NCBI GenBank assembly: GCA_002337455.1 | Contig: DDGC01000020.1 | Span: forward strand, 1 to 56,352 | Source: Rhizobiales bacterium UBA1912 | GTDB lineage: Bacteria > Pseudomonadota > Alphaproteobacteria > Rhizobiales > Devosiaceae | Direction: 5' to 3' | DNA: 56,352 nucleotides | Part shown: positions 24,610 through 32,482 of the stretch, in pieces | Numbering within the stretch: the first letter of the stretch is position 1 | Layout of the letters: the number at the start of each line of letters is the position of its first letter | Position numbers and translations under genes: made by a program | Notes under the pieces: generated by a model | Seen by the model: the letters and a program-made list of their open reading frames with translations, nothing else | Database searches by the model: none | What the model was told of the DNA's origin: nothing

Positions 24610-25536
24610 TTAGAAAAGGCCTTCGATCACAAACGCTGCCGTCAGCGCAACGCCCAGCCAGTGATTGGATTTGAACAGCATCAGGCTCCGCTCACCATTC
24701 GTGCGCTCGATGGTCACGATCTGCCAGGCCAGCATCGCCAGGGTCACCAGGAACAGCGCGAAAAACAATAACCCCGCGCCCGCCATGAGGGCTGCGACGC
24801 CCCAAAGTATCGCGGCCAGTCCATAAAATATGGCAACGAAGGGTCTGACGCTTTCTCCCGCCAGCCGCGCTGTGGATTTAACCCCGATCAGCGCATCGTC
24901 CTCGACATCCTGCAGGGCATAGATGGTGTCGTACCCGATGGTCCAGGCGATGCAGCCCAGATAGAGAACCAAGGCAGGCCATGCCAGCGTTGCGGTTTCT
25001 GTCGCCCAGCCCAGCAGCGCGCCCCAGGAAAAGGCGAGGCCGAGAAAAAGCTGTGGCCAGTAAGTGACCCGCTTCATGAACGGATAGATCGCAACGAGGA
25101 TCAGCGAGGCGATACCGAGAAAAATCGCAAACCCGTTGAACTGGATCAGCACCGCGAGCCCGACCAGCGATTGCGCAACCAGCCAGACCGCGGCCTGCCG
25201 GACGCTGACCTGACCTGAAGGAATGGGCCGAGAACGCGTGCGAGCCACCTTGTCGTCGATATCGCGATCCACGATGTCATTGAACGTGCAACCCGCGCCG
25301 CGCATAGCAATGGCGCCGATAAAAAACAGAACGAGATGCCACCAGTTGAATGCGCTGCCCGTCGCAACGCTGACCAGCCCCAGCGCATAAGCGCACGGCC
25401 AGAACAAAAGCTGGTAGCCGATTGGGCGGTCGAGGCGCGACATGCGCAGATAGGGCTTGGCGTAGGCCGGCGCAAAGCGGTCGACCCAATTGCCTTTCGG
25501 CGCATCAGCGACGGAACCGGGAGTCTTGTCCTGCAT
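24610..25536 (-). CDS. ubiA: 4-hydroxybenzoate polyprenyltransferase
   Basis: UbiA attaches the polyprenyl tail to 4-hydroxybenzoate in ubiquinone synthesis, in the inner membrane. The protein is 308 residues from the ATG at 25536, with an AAAGG site upstream; a TTG at 25560 is less likely. The two Asp-rich prenyl-diphosphate motifs are NDIVDRDID (near 105-113) and DVEDDALIG (near 225-235). RLDRPIGYQLLFWPC is typical. The eight to nine membrane helices are clear. It is divergent from rsmE with a 73-base gap. Confidence 0.93.
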   Translation of the reverse strand: MQDKTPGSVADAPKGNWVDRFAPAYAKPYLRMSRLDRPIGYQLLFWPCAYALGLVSVATGSAFNWWHLVLFFIGAIAMRGAGCTFNDIVDRDIDDKVARTRSRPIPSGQVSVRQAAVWLVAQSLVGLAVLIQFNGFAIFLGIASLILVAIYPFMKRVTYWPQLFLGLAFSWGALLGWATETATLAWPALVLYLGCIAWTIGYDTIYALQDVEDDALIGVKSTARLAGESVRPFVAIFYGLAAILWGVAALMAGAGLLFFALFLVTLAMLAWQIVTIERTNGERSLMLFKSNHWLGVALTAAFVIEGLF

Positions 25537-25609
25537 GGATTGCCTTTTGTGCCGGAACAATGTCTGGCAAAAAGGCTCTACCCGCTCACCAGCTCAAGTC
25601 AACAGCCCC

Positions 25610-26350
25610 ATGCCGCGTACCCATAAGACCTTACCGCGCCTTTATGTCGAAACACCGCTTTCGGATGGGGCCGAAATTGCACTGGACAAAGACCAGACAA
25701 ATCATCTGGTCAACGTGCTGCGCCGGGCGCCGGGCGACAATTGCGTTGTCTTCAACGGCCAGGACGGTGCGTTTCTCGCCGAAATCGTGCAGGTCGCCAA
25801 AAAGCTGGTGTCGCTGCACCTGATCGAGCGGGCCTCCGCACAGACGCCAGCCAACGACCTCTGGTTCGGCTTTGCCCCGATCAAGCGGCTCGATTACGAA
25901 ATCCAGAAGGCGACCGAAATGGGGGCGGGCATCATTCAGCCCGTCATCACCCGTTATGTCCAGAATGCCCGTCTCAACCCTGACAAGCTCAGATCCCACG
26001 CCATCGAGGCTGCCCAACAATGCGAGGTACTGAGCGTTCCCGATGTTGCCCCTGAAATCGGGTTCGACAAACTTCTGACCGGTTGGCACGGCAATCATGG
26101 AGATCGTGCTCTGATCTTTTGCGATGAAGCCGCCGCATCGGCCTCCCCGGTCGAAACGCTGACCGGGCTCAAGGGCAAACGGTTGGGCCTGCTGATCGGC
26201 CCCGAGGGGGGCTTTTCCGAGGAGGAGCGCGAACGGCTGCTGGGGCTCGATTTTGTCGTGCCGATCAGTCTGGGGCCGAGAATTTTGCGGGCCGATACCG
26301 CGGCGGTCGCCGCCCTGGCGCTGATTCAGGCCGTGGCTGGCGATTGGTAG
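25610..26350 (+). CDS. rsmE: 16S rRNA (uracil(1498)-N(3))-methyltransferase
   Basis: RsmE methylates U1498 in the decoding region of 16S rRNA. The protein is 246 residues from the ATG at 25610, the family's normal length; the frame is open further upstream into the ubiA start region. The N-terminal PUA-like domain is followed by the SPOUT knot with IKRLDYEIQKATEMGAG, RSHAIEAAQQCEV, LLIGPEGGFSEEE and LGPRILRADTAAVAAL. gshA follows after 99 bases that contain a perfect dyad. Confidence 0.95.
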   Translation: MPRTHKTLPRLYVETPLSDGAEIALDKDQTNHLVNVLRRAPGDNCVVFNGQDGAFLAEIVQVAKKLVSLHLIERASAQTPANDLWFGFAPIKRLDYEIQKATEMGAGIIQPVITRYVQNARLNPDKLRSHAIEAAQQCEVLSVPDVAPEIGFDKLLTGWHGNHGDRALIFCDEAAASASPVETLTGLKGKRLGLLIGPEGGFSEEERERLLGLDFVVPISLGPRILRADTAAVAALALIQAVAGDW

Positions 26351-26351
26351 A

Positions 26352-26373
26352 TTTATCGTAAGTTGACGATAAA
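26352..26373. promoter_or_regulatory. Perfect eight-base dyad upstream of gshA
   Basis: TTTATCGT (26352-26359), six bases, ACGATAAA (26366-26373). It starts two bases after the rsmE stop. A TTGACG (26364-26369) that could be a -35 box lies inside it, so a bound factor could block or modulate gshA transcription. There is no U-run, which makes a terminator unlikely. Confidence 0.5.
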
Positions 26374-26449
26374 GGGTATTGATCTCAAATCAACGCCAGC
26401 TATTGTCGCCGCTCTGGCATGGGATCATGCCTATTGTTCGAGGTACTCT

Positions 26450-27829
26450 ATGGCCGACAAGCCTTCGCCCGTGATCGAAACCAAAACTCAGTTGATCGAG
26501 GCGATCTCGCGCGGCTGCAAGCCAAAGTCGGACTGGCGGATCGGCACCGAGCACGAGAAATTCACATTCTATCGCGACGACCACCGGCCCGTTCCCTACG
26601 AGGGCGAGAATGGAATCGGCGCGCTGCTCGACAAGGTGCAGGCCGAAACCGCATGGCTTCCCTATTATGACCGCGACAAGGTGATCGGGCTCAACAACCC
26701 TCTTGGTGGTGGCGCGATTTCGCTGGAACCGGGCGGGCAGTTCGAGCTCTCCGGCGCACCGCTCGAAACCATTCACCAGACGTGTACCGAGGCCAACGAG
26801 CATCTAAAGCTCTTGCGCAAGTTCACCGACCCGATGGGCATCGACTTTTTGGGGCTTGGCGTGACGCCCACATGGACACTCGATGAAATTCCCCTCATGC
26901 CCAAGAGCCGCTACGGCATCATGAAGCCCTATATGGAGAAGGTCGGCACGCTCGGCACCTCCATGATGTTCCGTTCGGCCACCGTGCAGGTCAATCTCGA
27001 TTTCGCGTCCGAAGCCGATATGGTCAAGAAGATGCGGGTCAGCCTCGCGCTCCAGCCCGTGGCGACGGCGCTGTTCGCCAATTCACCCTTCCTCGATGGC
27101 AAGCCCAACGGCCTGCTCTCGTTCCGCTCCCACATCTGGCTCAACACCGACAAGGACCGCACCGGCATGTTGCCCTTCGCGTTCGAAGACGGGATGAGCT
27201 TTGAGCGCTATGTCGACTATGCGCTCGATGTGCCGATGTACTTCGTCATTCGCAACGGCGAGTATGTAAATTGCGCCGGCGAGAGCTTCCGCGCCTTCCT
27301 CGACGGCAAGCTGCCTCAGCTGCCGGGCGAACTGCCAACGGTCAAGGACTGGGAAGACCACCTTTCCACCCTGTTCCCGGAAGTGCGCATGAAGCAGTTC
27401 CTCGAAATGCGCGGTGCAGATGGGGCGCCCTGGCAGGGTATCTGCGCGCTGCCTGCGTTCTGGGTCGGTCTGCTTTATGACGAGACCGCGCTCGACGCGG
27501 CCTGGGATCTGGTCAAGGACTGGACCGACGAGGAACGGCAAACGTTGCGCGACGAGGTCCCGCGTCTGGCGCTCAACACCCCGTTCCGCAACGGCACCCT
27601 GTTCGATATCGCCAAGCGGGCACTGGCCATTGCGCGGTCCGGGCTCAAGGCCCGCAACAAGCTCAACTGGGAAGGGGCCGACGAAACGGTGTTCCTCCGG
27701 CCCCTCGATCATACGATCGAGACCGGCAAGACACCCGCCGAACGGCTGTTGGATCTCTATCACAACGAGTGGAACGGCGACGTCAGCCGGGTTTTTTCCG
27801 ACTACGGCATGGCACGCCACGCCGCCTGA
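26450..27829 (+). CDS. gshA: Glutamate-cysteine ligase, alphaproteobacterial/plant type
   Basis: GshA makes gamma-glutamylcysteine, the first step of glutathione synthesis. The protein is 459 residues from the ATG at 26450, the normal size for the class shared by alphaproteobacteria and plants. Signatures are DWRIGTEHEKF (near 26-36), the glycine-rich GGGAISLEPGGQFELSG (near 85-101) and MFRSATVQVNLDF. The frame is open to 26363, but the upstream residues do not look conserved. The 3' end faces the ABC permease gene with a one-base gap. A dyad upstream suggests its own regulation. Confidence 0.94.
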   Translation: MADKPSPVIETKTQLIEAISRGCKPKSDWRIGTEHEKFTFYRDDHRPVPYEGENGIGALLDKVQAETAWLPYYDRDKVIGLNNPLGGGAISLEPGGQFELSGAPLETIHQTCTEANEHLKLLRKFTDPMGIDFLGLGVTPTWTLDEIPLMPKSRYGIMKPYMEKVGTLGTSMMFRSATVQVNLDFASEADMVKKMRVSLALQPVATALFANSPFLDGKPNGLLSFRSHIWLNTDKDRTGMLPFAFEDGMSFERYVDYALDVPMYFVIRNGEYVNCAGESFRAFLDGKLPQLPGELPTVKDWEDHLSTLFPEVRMKQFLEMRGADGAPWQGICALPAFWVGLLYDETALDAAWDLVKDWTDEERQTLRDEVPRLALNTPFRNGTLFDIAKRALAIARSGLKARNKLNWEGADETVFLRPLDHTIETGKTPAERLLDLYHNEWNGDVSRVFSDYGMARHAA

Positions 27830-27830
27830 T

Positions 27831-28592
27831 CTACTTCGTCTGAGCCTTGAAAACCCGCGCACCGAACCACGCGCCGATCACCACAAAGATCAGCGCAATG
27901 GCAAAGCCGATCAGGGTTTCGGGGCTGAGGATTTCGCCACGATAAACGGCGCGCAGCCCTTCGACGACGTGCTTGATCGGGTTGAAATCCGACGCCAATT
28001 GCAGCCAGCCCGGGGCGAGCGTCATGGGCAACAGGATGCCCGAAAGCAGCAGGATGGGCAGGGCGAACATGTTGATGAGCGGTGCAAAGGCGTTCTCGCT
28101 CTTGAGCGAAAGCGCCGCGCCGTAGGAGATGGCCGAGAACGCGGCGCCCAGAAGGCCCACCAGCACGAGCCCCAGGATAATAACCTCAAGCGGAGCGCGC
28201 AGGCCCATCAGCGTTGCCGCGACCACCAGAATGGCGCCCTGCGCCATAACCATCAGCGTATCGTGCAGCACGCGTCCGCCGACCAGTGACCACCGGCTGG
28301 CGGGGGTGACGAGCATGCGGTCGATGACCCCCGAGCGCCACTCGGCGATGATCCCGAAGCCCACGAACGACGCGCCGAAAATGCCGAGCTGCACCAACAG
28401 GCCGGGCACGAAAACCGTCCAGGCGTCGCCTGCCGGAAAGCCTGGTGTCAGAGCTACTTGCTGGAGTAGGGGCCCGAACAGCGTCAGATAAAGAATGGGC
28501 TGAAGGATGGAAATGGCCATCCAGGTCGGATTGGCAAGCGACAGGCGAAGCTGGCGCTGGAAGACGACGAAGGTTTCATTGAAAAAGCGCAT
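27831..28592 (-). CDS. ABC-2 type transporter permease (DrrB-like)
   Basis: The 253-residue protein with six membrane helices belongs to the ABC-2 permease group that pairs with DrrA-like ATPases and exports drugs, polysaccharides or lipids. The central region GFGIIAEWRSGVIDRMLVT and the later GLRAVYRGE are usual for DrrB proteins. I start at ATG 28592; longer frames reach 28772 but run into the ATPase gene. It starts 14 bases after the ATPase stop, so they form one operon, controlled by the divergent MarR gene. The substrate is unknown. Confidence 0.9.
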   Translation of the reverse strand: MRFFNETFVVFQRQLRLSLANPTWMAISILQPILYLTLFGPLLQQVALTPGFPAGDAWTVFVPGLLVQLGIFGASFVGFGIIAEWRSGVIDRMLVTPASRWSLVGGRVLHDTLMVMAQGAILVVAATLMGLRAPLEVIILGLVLVGLLGAAFSAISYGAALSLKSENAFAPLINMFALPILLLSGILLPMTLAPGWLQLASDFNPIKHVVEGLRAVYRGEILSPETLIGFAIALIFVVIGAWFGARVFKAQTK

Positions 28593-28606
28593 TGCCCTAT
28601 TCTCCA

Positions 28607-29599
28607 CTAAGCCGCTTCGCGCAGCGAGCGCCCGGTCAGGGTCAAAAAGACGTCGTCGAGGGTGGGCCGCTTGAGCTCCACGCCGATGATTTCGATGTCC
28701 TTGCGGTCGAGATCGCGCAAAAGACGCGGCAGCACTGAGCCGCCCTCCGGCACATGCAGGCTGACCGTGCATCCCTCGATAATGGGCGTGTCAGCCCCCT
28801 CGAGTTGCCCGGCCAACTCGGCAGCAACCGAAACATTGGCTTCATCGGCAACGGTGATGCTCACCAGGTCACCGGAAATTCTTTTCTTGAGCTCGGCCTG
28901 TGTGCCCTCGGCGACGATCTCGCCATTATCCATGACGAGAATGCGGTCACAGAGCTGGTCGGCCTCGTCCATATAATGAGTGGTGATAAAGACAGTGGTG
29001 CCCATCTCGTCGCGCAGTTTGCTGATATGGCCCCAAAGGTTGGCCCGGCTCTGCGGGTCGAGCCCGGTCGAAGGCTCATCGAGAAACACCAGCATGGGCT
29101 CGTTGATCAGGCCCATGACGATATCGAGCCGCCGCCGCTGCCCGCCCGAAAGCGCGTTGCATTTGCGATCCCATATACCGTCGAGATCGAGCGCGGCGAG
29201 CAGCGCCTTGCCACGCTCGGTCGCCGTCTTCTTGTCGATGCCATAAAGCCGCGCATGATCGACAATCTCATTGCCCGCCAATGCATCGCCCAGCGTGCTG
29301 CCAGACTGGGAAACATAGCCGATGCGCCGCCGCACGCCTTCGGAGTCGGCGCGTAAATCGCAGCCAGCAACTGTGCCTGTCCCGTCAGTCGGTTCCAGCA
29401 GCGTACACAGCATCTTGAGGGTCGTGGTCTTTCCCGCCCCATTAGGGCCGAGAAAGCCAACGATCTCTCCTCGCTTGACCATGAGGTCGACGCCGCGAAC
29501 CGCGTTGATTTCCGATTTCCCTGTCTTGTAAACCCGCTTCAGCCCGTGCGCTGAAATCATAGTCTCCGGAAACTCTGTCGTCATTTTCGGCTGGCCCAT
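28607..29599 (-). CDS. ABC transporter ATP-binding protein (DrrA-like)
   Basis: The 330-residue ATPase has Walker A GPNGAGKTTT (near 50-59), signature LSGGQRRRLDIVMG, Walker B MLVFLDEPSTGLDP and the His switch ITTHYMDEA. The C-terminal about 90 residues form the domain typical of daunorubicin-resistance DrrA proteins. ATG at 29599 has no clear ribosome site and overlaps a repeated ATCGAGATAA block, so translation may start there leaderless or at ATG 29584. It drives the adjacent DrrB-like permease and is divergent from a MarR regulator, the usual plan for a ligand-induced exporter. Confidence 0.92.
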   Translation of the reverse strand: MGQPKMTTEFPETMISAHGLKRVYKTGKSEINAVRGVDLMVKRGEIVGFLGPNGAGKTTTLKMLCTLLEPTDGTGTVAGCDLRADSEGVRRRIGYVSQSGSTLGDALAGNEIVDHARLYGIDKKTATERGKALLAALDLDGIWDRKCNALSGGQRRRLDIVMGLINEPMLVFLDEPSTGLDPQSRANLWGHISKLRDEMGTTVFITTHYMDEADQLCDRILVMDNGEIVAEGTQAELKKRISGDLVSITVADEANVSVAAELAGQLEGADTPIIEGCTVSLHVPEGGSVLPRLLRDLDRKDIEIIGVELKRPTLDDVFLTLTGRSLREAA

Positions 29600-29640
29600 C
29601 GAGATAACTTGATATATAAGTATCTTACCTATCGAGATAA
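29598..29640. promoter_or_regulatory. Probable MarR operator region between ABC exporter and marR
   Basis: ATCGAGATAA occurs twice, at 29598-29607 and 29631-29640, 33 bases apart (about three helical turns). A MarR-sized palindrome TATCT-N9-AGATA lies at 29621-29639, and ACTT-N7-AAGT lies between the copies. The whole block is AT-rich in a GC-rich genome and covers the likely promoters of both divergent genes. Confidence 0.6.
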
Positions 29641-29656
29641 TGGAGTGTCAAGGTAG

Positions 29657-30241
29657 ATGTCGATTGGCGGACGTCTTTCCCAGGCAGTGCGATTGGATCA
29701 GGTGGCCAATGCCCGGTTCGATGAAGTCATGAACCAGTTTCTGGGCATCAACAGAACGGACGGGCGCTGTCTCGATTTGATCGATCAGAACCAGCGAATG
29801 ACAGCCGGCCAGTTGGCCGAGCAGGCCGGTCTCACAACGGGCGCGGTGACCGCCCTGATCGACCGCCTGGAAGCGGCCGGGTATCTAGTGCGAAAGCGTG
29901 ACGAAGCCGACCGGCGCAAGATATGGGTGGAGCTGACCCCTTACACGAAAACGATCGTTGCCCGGATTTTCGGTCAGTTCGGGGAGATCGGCGCGCTGAT
30001 GACCTCAGGGTTTTCCAAAGCCGAGCTCGAGGCGGTACTCCGCTATCTGACCATCAGCGCTTCTGTAAACAACGAGCGCGCCCGCCTGCTCGAACTCCAC
30101 CTGCCGGACGCCAATGCGGCCCCGGAGGACCGGCTCGTGGAAGCGCGTGCTTTCGAGCGCGATACCAGGGCCATGACTGCCACGATACGCGAGGCGCGGC
30201 GCAAGGGCCGCGATGTGACCCCGGACCTGTTCGAGGACTGA
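29657..30241 (+). CDS. MarR-family transcriptional regulator
   Basis: The 194-residue protein has the MarR winged helix: MTAGQLAEQAGLTTGAVTALIDRLEAAGYLVRKRDEADRRK, where the final Asp-Arg segment is the wing. Members bind short palindromes as dimers and release DNA when they bind small ligands. It is longer than a typical MarR (about 140-150) because of a charged helical C-terminus (about 140-194). It is divergent from the DrrAB-like exporter with an operator-like region between them, and converges on the LysR gene with four bases between stops. It probably controls the exporter and itself. Confidence 0.9.
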   Translation: MSIGGRLSQAVRLDQVANARFDEVMNQFLGINRTDGRCLDLIDQNQRMTAGQLAEQAGLTTGAVTALIDRLEAAGYLVRKRDEADRRKIWVELTPYTKTIVARIFGQFGEIGALMTSGFSKAELEAVLRYLTISASVNNERARLLELHLPDANAAPEDRLVEARAFERDTRAMTATIREARRKGRDVTPDLFED

Positions 30242-30245
30242 TCTT

Positions 30246-31157
30246 TTATTCGGCCGCGGAAGGCTCGGCAGTCGCTTCGTCGCGTGCATAATAAGAACCC
30301 GGCAAATTGCCCATGCTTTCCACGATGTGCGTGGCCAGGGCGTCATAAATCCCGCCATAGGCGTGCGATGCGCGCAGCAGCGCGATCTGCGCATCGTTGA
30401 GGCGCGGCAGTCCCTGATCTTGCGAAACGACCCGCATCCCCGGCTGCAGGGCGCTTTCAGGCAGAAAGCCGACTGCAAGGTCCGAAAGGACGGCCGACGA
30501 AATCGCGGTGGCGTTCGAAGAGGTATAAGCCACCCTGAAATCGCGGTTTATACGATTGAGCGCTTCGACGGCATCGGCCCGCCACGTGCAATAAGAGGGG
30601 CCGCAGGCCAATGGCAGGGGATCGGACGCCAGGGCCCGGCCGCCATGGCTTGCCACCCAGTACATCTTTTCGGTCCGGAACAGCTCGCCGAACTCATGCA
30701 TCGTGCCCTGCGTGAAAACGATGATGTCGTAGCGCCCCGACCGCATGCCGGCCAGAAGCTCTTCGGATGGCTGGCAGCGCACGTCCACAGTGATGCGCGG
30801 ATGGGTGCGCTGGAAACTCGACAGGATCACCGGCAGCAGCTTGACCGCATAATCGTCGGGCACCCCGAACCGGATGTTGCCCACCAGATCGTCCTTGGAA
30901 AACATGTCGACGATCTCGGCATTGATTTTCAGCATGCGCCGGGCGCGGGCATAAAGCGCTTCGCCTTCGGTTGTGAGGGACACCTTGCGCCCATCGCGCA
31001 GAAACAAGGCCTGACCCAGTCGCTCTTCGAGCCGCTTGATCTGCATCGAAACGGCAGATTGGGTCTTGTAAACCCTGCGCGCGGCCTCGGTGAAGCTGCC
31101 GCAATCGGCAATGGCGCAGAAGGTTTGCAACTGGTCCAGATCGAGGGGGCTGGCCAT
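30246..31157 (-). CDS. LysR-family regulator, LsrB/VtlR-like
   Basis: The 303-residue LysR protein has an N-terminal HTH (LDQLQTFCAIADCGSFTEAARRVYKTQSAVSMQIKRLEERLG) and the effector domain. The wording of the HTH and of RFGVPDDYA resembles LsrB of Sinorhizobium and VtlR of Brucella, which control redox, envelope and small-RNA genes. It is divergent from a DUF1127 peptide gene; DUF1127 genes are known VtlR targets in Brucella. Cys residues within the effector domain could be redox-sensing, but that is inference. Orthology needs a tree, so no gene symbol is given. Confidence 0.85.
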   Translation of the reverse strand: MASPLDLDQLQTFCAIADCGSFTEAARRVYKTQSAVSMQIKRLEERLGQALFLRDGRKVSLTTEGEALYARARRMLKINAEIVDMFSKDDLVGNIRFGVPDDYAVKLLPVILSSFQRTHPRITVDVRCQPSEELLAGMRSGRYDIIVFTQGTMHEFGELFRTEKMYWVASHGGRALASDPLPLACGPSYCTWRADAVEALNRINRDFRVAYTSSNATAISSAVLSDLAVGFLPESALQPGMRVVSQDQGLPRLNDAQIALLRASHAYGGIYDALATHIVESMGNLPGSYYARDEATAEPSAAE

Positions 31158-31303
31158 CTCAAGTCCATCACAAAAATTGATCGTGAGAATGAAATCTATT
31201 TGTTTGAATAATGGAGGGCAAGCCCCTATCTAACGGTTGCAGACACAAGCCTCCCATTAAACTCTATCAAAACGATAGGGAATGGGGTGATGGAGTAAAG
31301 ATC

Positions 31304-31510
31304 ATGGCCCTGTTCAATTTCAAATCCCGTTCCGGTGCCGGTATGCGCCGCTCGACCCTGCGCTCGATGATGCAGATGGATGCATCGCTTTTGAGCGACA
31401 TGGGTTTGACCCGTTACGATATCGCAGAAGCGATGCGCCATGGCGGTGCCGCCGCCGGCCAGCTTCTCGACGCACGCCGCAACGCGCGCGCAGTAGAATG
31501 GCTTCGGTGA
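31304..31510 (+). CDS. Small DUF1127 domain protein
   Basis: The 68-residue basic protein carries the DUF1127 motif LLSDMGLTRYDIAEAMRHG near its middle. The ATG at 31304 has GGAG eight bases upstream; the frame stays open to 31211, but that leader is not conserved-looking. Small DUF1127 proteins in Rhizobiales affect RNA turnover and phosphate or carbon metabolism, and several are under VtlR/LsrB control. The divergent LysR gene fits this. The leader contains CTATC/GATAG pairing (31264-31278). A strong terminator follows about 124 bases after the stop. Confidence 0.88.
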   Translation: MALFNFKSRSGAGMRRSTLRSMMQMDASLLSDMGLTRYDIAEAMRHGGAAAGQLLDARRNARAVEWLR

Positions 31511-31633
31511 CCCCTTGCTGAAGCCCTGATCGGGTTCCCGGTCTTTGCGCATTTTGCCGGTGCGACTGACCTGTAAAAGGGAGCCCGACCGAAGCAAGGT
31601 CGATTTTGCCTTTGGCCTTGTTTCCTAGCCCCA

Positions 31634-31661
31634 GCCGGACCGCTTGCGGTCCGGCTTTTTT
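31634..31661 (+). terminator. Strong rho-independent terminator after DUF1127
   Basis: GCCGGACCGC (31634-31643) pairs with GCGGTCCGGC (31646-31655) and is followed by six T. It ends transcription of the DUF1127 gene, or of a small RNA encoded in the 124 bases between the stop codon and the stem. Confidence 0.9.
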
Positions 31662-31671
31662 GTGTCTGGCG

Positions 31672-32166
31672 TCAGGGCAGGGCGGCAAAGCCCTCGTCGA
31701 ATCCATTGAGCGAAACCGGAATGCCGATGCCTTCCTCGGGCGTACGGAACACGATGAAGATCGCGCTCTCACCTTCCGAAAGCTGGGTCATCAACGCGTC
31801 ATCCATGACCACTTCGGCAACGCAGCCATTGGGCAGGCAGCGAACGAACGCCACGCGTCCCAGATCCTCGCCGTCGATGTTGAGACCGAGCCCGTTCGGC
31901 AAAAGAACGCCCAGCGGCGCCAGAACGCGCAGCAGCCGCGCTTCCTGATCCGCGGTCTTGAGCACGATCACCGAAAGCGCGACGTTGGGCTGATCTTCGG
32001 CCGTGACGTTCTGGATCAGCGCGCATTGTTCTTCAGCAGCTCCTGGCACCAGATCGCAGGTCATCTGCCAGTCCCCGTGCTGGGAACGGACGGCGCCCTG
32101 CGCGGCTGCCGGGCCGGCGAGGCAAAGAGAAGCCACAATGGCGGCAAGGGGTGCGAGATGGCGCAT
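31672..32166 (-). CDS. Invasion-associated locus B (IalB) family protein
   Basis: The protein is 164 residues from the ATG at 32166, which follows an AGGAGA site. It has a cleavable signal peptide (MRHLAPLAAIVASLCLAGPAAA-Q) and the IalB pattern: SQHGDWQMTCD, CALIQNV, and FVRCLPNGCVAEVVMDDALM. Four Cys probably make two disulphides in the periplasm. The family is named for a Bartonella invasion protein but is common in free-living Hyphomicrobiales, where its role is unknown. The frame continues upstream to 32319 without support. Confidence 0.88.
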   Translation of the reverse strand: MRHLAPLAAIVASLCLAGPAAAQGAVRSQHGDWQMTCDLVPGAAEEQCALIQNVTAEDQPNVALSVIVLKTADQEARLLRVLAPLGVLLPNGLGLNIDGEDLGRVAFVRCLPNGCVAEVVMDDALMTQLSEGESAIFIVFRTPEEGIGIPVSLNGFDEGFAALP

Positions 32167-32482
32167 AAAAGCTATTGTCTCCTGGCAGGTCCCGGCGAGC
32201 GGGTGGGTTATCGATGTGTCGGGCAGGGGAGCCGTCCTTGTCAACATGGCCGGGCCGAACCGGGCAGAAATCCCACAACTGGGGCACCCGTAAGGCGCGA
32301 TTGGCGCAATTTGACGCACGAAATGTGACCTTCAGTCCAATTGCCTTGCTCAAAAACATGTGGTTTAGCTGCATCGAGAAAAATCGGGCCCCCAGCATTG
32401 AGTCGGGAGCGTGCGGCATTTGCCGTGCGGAGCGGACGTGCTAGGGAGCGCAATAACAAAATTATGTTCAGGAGAAGTCCAG
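32167..32482. other. Leader/promoter region between ialB and coxB, no gene seen
   Basis: This 316-base divergent gap holds no convincing coding frame. It must contain the promoters for ialB (minus) and for the cox operon (plus). I found no clear -35/-10 pair or binding-site palindrome. The GGAG at 32471-32474 is the coxB ribosome site. Confidence 0.5.
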
